Below, piece by piece: positions 6,823 through 9,537 of a DNA stretch of 9,537 nt. The DNA is from Pseudomonadota bacterium (GTDB lineage Bacteria > Pseudomonadota > Alphaproteobacteria > UBA9655). Below the pieces are notes generated by a model. The model did not search any database and was not told the origin of the DNA. It saw nothing but the letters and a program-made list of their open reading frames with translations. The translations under genes were made by a program, and so were the position numbers. The stretch spans positions 1 through 9,537 of the forward strand of contig JAKBAL010000045.1 of the NCBI GenBank assembly GCA_021809225.1, in the 5' to 3' direction. The stretch's first letter is position 1; each line of letters begins with the position of its first letter.

Positions 6823-6828
6823 CTCCTT
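6823..6828 (-). promoter_or_regulatory. Strong ribosome binding site that fixes the TTG start of lpxL
   Basis: AAGGAG on the minus strand with spacer AGACT before TTG at 6817. No ATG in this frame offers a better site nearby, and the residues after the TTG look like a normal family N-terminus. Confidence 0.8.
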
Positions 6829-6842
6829 ATTAAACTACTGGG

Positions 6843-6869
6843 TTGCTTGGGAAGCAAAGCTCCCCGCAA
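6843..6869. repeat. Hairpin-forming palindrome in the lpxK-lpxL gap
   Basis: TTGC (6843-6846) pairs with GCAA (6866-6869). Inside it, GGGAAGC (6849-6855) pairs with GCTCCCC (6859-6865), with one A-C mismatch and an AAA loop. It is GC-rich against a GC-poor background and has no T-tract on either strand, so it does not look like an intrinsic terminator. Next to it ACGAC (6871-6875) can pair with GTCGT (6894-6898). The whole gap looks like compound palindromic repeat DNA. Confidence 0.6.
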
Positions 6870-6929
6870 GACGACCGGGAGACGTTTTCCACTGTCGTTT
6901 TTGCGAACCCCTTACCCTTACCGCAGTCG

Positions 6930-7910
6930 TCATCGCGAGCCCATAAACTGGGTGTGGCGATCCAAAACCTCAAGAATAAAACGATAAATCCCTTCAAAAT
7001 CTTCAAATTGGATGCTTATATCTAAAACATGAAGATGCTTTTGCCAAGAGGGCGGGATTTTTACAAAGTCTTTTCGAGTCGTAACGAGAACCGCTTGATG
7101 ATCTCTGGCAAGCGCGTGAAGACGTTCTAAATCTTTTTCTGTGTACTTATAATGATCGGAAAAGGTTTCGGTAGCAATAAGATCAACGCTTAAGTCTTTT
7201 AAAGATTTATAAAACTTTTGAGGGAAACCAATCCCACAAAAAGCAATAACACGATTTGAAGGTAAGGTCAGAGGGAGAGAAAGACTTCGTGCTCTAAAGA
7301 AAGGTTGAGAGGAAGGCAATTCTATTTCTCCATCACCAATGCCAATGAGGGCATCTGATCGATTAAAACCTTCCGTTAGCCCTTCCCGCAAAGGACCTGC
7401 TGGCATCACACATCCATTTCCAAAGCCTTGTAAAAGATCTACCACCACAAAGGAAAGATCTTTATAAAGGCTGGCTGTCTGGTGACCATCATCCAGAATA
7501 ATAAGATGAGCGCCGTTTTCAATGGCTTTTTGAACTCCTTGTGGCCTTTTCTTCGCAACCCATGTCGGCGCGTGTTGCGCAAGGAGCAGCGGTTCATCCC
7601 CCACATCCTTTGAGGTGTGATGAGAAAGGTCGACCTCTAAAGGTCCCTTTTGTATTCCTCCATAGCCACGTGTTACAAAATGAACTTTAAGGCCTCGTAT
7701 TTGTAAAAGGTGAGCGAGAGCAATAGCTGTTGGGGTTTTTCCTGCTCCACCGCACACAATATTTCCAACACTTAGGATGGGAATAGGAAAACGTTCCTGT
7801 TTTTTAAGAGTGCGCATGATTTTTCCTCCTTTCCCATAAACCCATCCTAAAGACCAAAGAAGGGTTGAAAGAAGACCATGGGGTTGGTACCAAAAAAAGG
7901 GGGTTTTCAT
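6930..7910 (-). CDS. lpxK: Tetraacyldisaccharide 4'-kinase LpxK
   Basis: LpxK phosphorylates the 4' position of disaccharide-1-phosphate to give lipid IVA, using ATP at the cytoplasmic face of the inner membrane. The 326-residue protein begins with the membrane-associated segment FFWYQPHGLLSTLLWSLGWVYG (split here as FFWYQPHG, about 5-12, then LLSTLLWSLGWVYG, 13-26). The Walker A loop is VGNIVCGGAGKTPTAIAL (48-65), followed by VTRGYGG (79-85), the acidic pair in LDDGHQTASL (139-148) and MPAGPLREGL (169-178), all family marks. ATG 7910 overlaps the waaA stop as ATGA. The last ten codons and the stop (6961-6930) lie inside a palindromic repeat, so the tail DRHTQFMGSR is probably repeat-derived rather than ancestral. 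A repeat-filled gap separates it from lpxL. Confidence 0.96.
   Translation of the reverse strand: MKTPFFWYQPHGLLSTLLWSLGWVYGKGGKIMRTLKKQERFPIPILSVGNIVCGGAGKTPTAIALAHLLQIRGLKVHFVTRGYGGIQKGPLEVDLSHHTSKDVGDEPLLLAQHAPTWVAKKRPQGVQKAIENGAHLIILDDGHQTASLYKDLSFVVVDLLQGFGNGCVMPAGPLREGLTEGFNRSDALIGIGDGEIELPSSQPFFRARSLSLPLTLPSNRVIAFCGIGFPQKFYKSLKDLSVDLIATETFSDHYKYTEKDLERLHALARDHQAVLVTTRKDFVKIPPSWQKHLHVLDISIQFEDFEGIYRFILEVLDRHTQFMGSR
6932..6961. repeat. Palindromic repeat unit overlapping the 3' end of lpxK
   Basis: Plus-strand ATCGC (6932-6936) pairs with GCGAT (6957-6961), and CCCA (6940-6943) with TGGG (6949-6952), around a five-base loop. The ends, GTCATCGCGAG and GGCGATCCA, resemble the widespread intergenic repeats of the form GTCATTGCGAG...GCAATCC seen in Rickettsiales and other bacteria. 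It encodes the last ten residues of LpxK. Only one clear copy is in this window, so repeat status rests on the palindrome and resemblance. Confidence 0.6.
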
Positions 7911-9181
7911 TCTTTTTCTTCTCTCAACGTTTTTAGATGAGGGGTAAGAAGTTTAATGAGGGTTTGGAGTCCTTCTTTTCGATAAGCTTTGAGAACGGGA
8001 GGCTCTTCATAGTTTTCTTTTTCTTTTGTTAGCCAAGGGGAAATATGAGAAGAAAGTTGGTTTTCATCTTGAATGCATTGACTCAAGTCAAATGAGGCAA
8101 GAGAGTCATACAATTGAGGGTTCTTGAAGGTATGAGGACCATGAAGGACAAACGCTCCAAGCTGGGCAGCTTCGATAGGGTTGTGTCCTCCCTTTGATAC
8201 AAGGGTTGCTCCCATGAGTACAACGGGAGCTAGAGCATAAAAAAGTCCCATTTCTCCCAGTGTATTACCGATATAAACTTCAATTCCAGCAAGAGTTGTT
8301 GTTTCTGTCCGAAGGGCCGTGGAAACTCCCTCTTTTAAGGCAAGAAGTTGAAGAGAAGGGGCCCTTTCAATATGGCGAGGAACGAGAATCGTTAACAGAT
8401 CAGGGTGTTCTTTTCGAAGGATTTTATGGGCTTTGAGAATAATTTCTTCTTCTCCTGGGTGGGTACTCGCCGCAAGCCAAATGGGGCGTTCCCCGACTTC
8501 TTGCTTGAGGGAATGATATTTTTTAGAATCTACGTCTAAAGGTGTCATCATCAGTTTGACATTTCCCATAATCAATACTGATTTTGCACCAAGAGTCTGA
8601 AAAAAATAAGCTTGCTCTTCCGATTGAACCGCACAAAGATTAAGACGGGACAGAAGAGGTGAAATTATCTTTTTGAGCTTTTTCCAGTTGGAAAAACTCT
8701 TCAAGGACATCCGACCGTTTAAAAGGATTGTTGGTATACCTTTTTCTTGAGCTTTGCGAATAAGATTAGGCCAGAGCTCTGACTCAATCCAAATGGCGAG
8801 ATCAGGTTTCCAGTGTTCTAAGAATCGCTGCACAGCTTGAGGAGTATCTACCGGACAAAATTGGTGTATCGTATTTTTAGGAAGCCTTTTTTCTATAACT
8901 TTTGCAGAAGAAACGGTTGTTGTTGTCAATAAGACATGAACCTCTGGGTATTTCTTTAAAATCGCTTGGATAATCGTAAGAGCTGCCACGGCTTCCCCCA
9001 CACTTACTGCATTTACCCATAAAAGACTCTTTTCAGGTCGAGGAAGGCTTGCTTTTCCAATACGCTCATCAATCCGGTTTTTATTTTCATATCCCTTATG
9101 AGCTCTCCATTTTAGATAACCTGAGACAAAAGGAGCTCCTGCCCAAGAAACCCAATGATATCCACTGCGTAAAAGGCTCAC
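7907..9181 (-). CDS. waaA: 3-deoxy-D-manno-octulosonic acid (Kdo) transferase WaaA/KdtA
   Basis: WaaA is a GT30 glycosyltransferase that adds Kdo from CMP-Kdo to lipid IVA at the cytoplasmic membrane. The 424-residue length is typical. In the N-terminal Rossmann domain the family's catalytic Glu corresponds to Glu39 in RIDERIGKAS, and SVGEAVAAL (60-68) is the glycine-rich loop; the residue usually His before it (HAVSVGE) is Asn57 here. Further marks are PDLAIWIESELWPNLI, ILLNGRMS, AASTHPGEEEIIL, LVPRHIERAP and KGGHNPIEAAQLGAFVLHGPH near the C-terminal CMP-Kdo site. The start is GTG 9181, overlapping the upstream stop as GTGA, with AAAGGAG five bases before it. lpxK follows with an ATGA overlap. 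The number of Kdo units added cannot be read from sequence. Confidence 0.97.
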   Translation of the reverse strand: MSLLRSGYHWVSWAGAPFVSGYLKWRAHKGYENKNRIDERIGKASLPRPEKSLLWVNAVSVGEAVAALTIIQAILKKYPEVHVLLTTTTVSSAKVIEKRLPKNTIHQFCPVDTPQAVQRFLEHWKPDLAIWIESELWPNLIRKAQEKGIPTILLNGRMSLKSFSNWKKLKKIISPLLSRLNLCAVQSEEQAYFFQTLGAKSVLIMGNVKLMMTPLDVDSKKYHSLKQEVGERPIWLAASTHPGEEEIILKAHKILRKEHPDLLTILVPRHIERAPSLQLLALKEGVSTALRTETTTLAGIEVYIGNTLGEMGLFYALAPVVLMGATLVSKGGHNPIEAAQLGAFVLHGPHTFKNPQLYDSLASFDLSQCIQDENQLSSHISPWLTKEKENYEEPPVLKAYRKEGLQTLIKLLTPHLKTLREEKE

Positions 9182-9537
9182 AATGTCTCCTTTAAAGGAA
9201 CTATTTCAATCTCATGTCCACAATAAAGATCAGCTTTTCGGGTTAGCTCTTTTAAGGAATCTTCAAGTTCTTGACGCAGTTCCTCATCGGTTTTTGTTGA
9301 CCCGACTACCTCGATAAGAGGACCATAAATAATGACGCCTCTACCAAAAGGGAGAGGAAGGAAAAATTGATCCCAGCTCTTCATAAGAATTCTGCGCGTT
9401 GATGAGTAAGACATGGGCATGATTGCAGCATTGCCCAGACGCGCCATCTGAATGACTCCGAGGCTGGCATGATAACGAGGACCGCGTGGTCCATCGGGAG
9501 TAATGCCAGCGGATTCTCCGCCTTTCAAGAGATCGGA
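9178..9537 (-). CDS. DUF374-type lysophospholipid acyltransferase family protein (5' end outside window)
   Basis: The frame is open to the window edge, so only the C-terminal 119 residues are visible. The TTG at 9528 is an internal Leu codon, not the start, because family proteins extend well upstream (about 200-230 residues) and the HX4D motif is not in view. The visible part has the block GITPDGPRGPRYHASLGVIQ, typical of DUF374, followed by QMARLGNAAIMPMSYSSTRR and SWDQFFLPLPFGRGVIIYGP. DUF374 proteins belong to the LPLAT fold and lie next to waaA-lpxK in many alphaproteobacteria, which suggests a lipid A or phospholipid acyl role, but their exact substrate is not settled. The stop overlaps the waaA GTG by four bases. 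Confidence 0.9.
   Translation of the reverse strand, partial: SDLLKGGESAGITPDGPRGPRYHASLGVIQMARLGNAAIMPMSYSSTRRILMKSWDQFFLPLPFGRGVIIYGPLIEVVGSTKTDEELRQELEDSLKELTRKADLYCGHEIEIVPLKETL
9187..9193 (-). promoter_or_regulatory. Strong ribosome binding site that fixes the GTG start of waaA
   Basis: AAAGGAG with spacer ACATT before GTG 9181. It lies inside the last codons of the upstream acyltransferase gene. Confidence 0.8.

Noticed and set aside
6843..7025. Plus-strand open frame of 60 codons across the lpxK-lpxL gap
   Set aside because: It starts with TTG inside a hairpin repeat and runs antisense into lpxK; no Shine-Dalgarno or recognisable motif.
9528..9537. TTG at 9528 as the start of the DUF374 gene
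   Set aside because: The frame continues to the window edge and the protein would lack its N-terminal half, including the HX4D motif; the true start must lie outside.
1..9537. CRISPR arrays, tRNA or rRNA genes, transposases, phage genes, toxin-antitoxin pairs
   Set aside because: I looked for regular direct repeats, cloverleaf-like segments and mobile-element proteins on both strands and saw none; nearly all DNA is accounted for by housekeeping genes.

Overview
This window is a dense stretch of chromosomal housekeeping and envelope genes. Every gene I can support lies on the minus strand, so biological order runs from high to low coordinates. The set points to a low-to-moderate-GC, Gram-negative alphaproteobacterium: a MucR/Ros-type regulator, a Fur without the C-terminal CxxC cysteines (as in alphaproteobacterial Fur/Mur proteins), an olsB-olsA ornithine-lipid pair, the order LPLAT-waaA-lpxK, and tsaB-rimI close to fur and miaB. 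Low GC and palindromic repeat DNA next to and inside a coding end recall host-associated lineages such as Holosporales or Rickettsiales relatives, but that placement is inference; I ran no search.

Right block (about 9537 to 4867): the 3' part of a DUF374-type lysophospholipid acyltransferase, then waaA (Kdo transferase), lpxK (lipid A 4'-kinase), an lpxL/htrB-type late acyltransferase, tsaB and rimI. The stop-start junctions overlap (GTGA, ATGA, ATGA, then 19 bases). The exception is the lpxK-lpxL gap of about 110 bases, which holds palindromic repeat DNA. This block makes and finishes Kdo-lipid A, then adds a tRNA t6A factor and a ribosomal-protein acetyltransferase.

Middle (4866 to 4222): an AT-rich promoter region, mucR as an apparent single-gene unit with its own hairpin terminator, and a short gap with a likely fur promoter that begins in the terminator's T-tract.

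Left block (4221 to 1): fur, olsB, olsA, miaB and an enoyl-CoA hydratase-like gene cut by the window edge. Spacing is very tight (11-base overlap, TAATG overlap, direct abutment, 17-base gap), so they probably share one transcript. This links iron- or manganese-responsive regulation, ornithine-lipid synthesis, tRNA ms2i6A modification and possibly branched-chain acyl-CoA breakdown.

I see no wholly new multi-gene system. The points most worth checking are a glutamine in place of the catalytic acid in the LpxL HX4(D/E) motif, palindromic repeat DNA that supplies the C-terminal codons of lpxK, a MucR whose zinc-finger ligands are mostly missing, a dyad over the mucR -10 region that could be an autoregulatory operator, and the fur-olsBA linkage.
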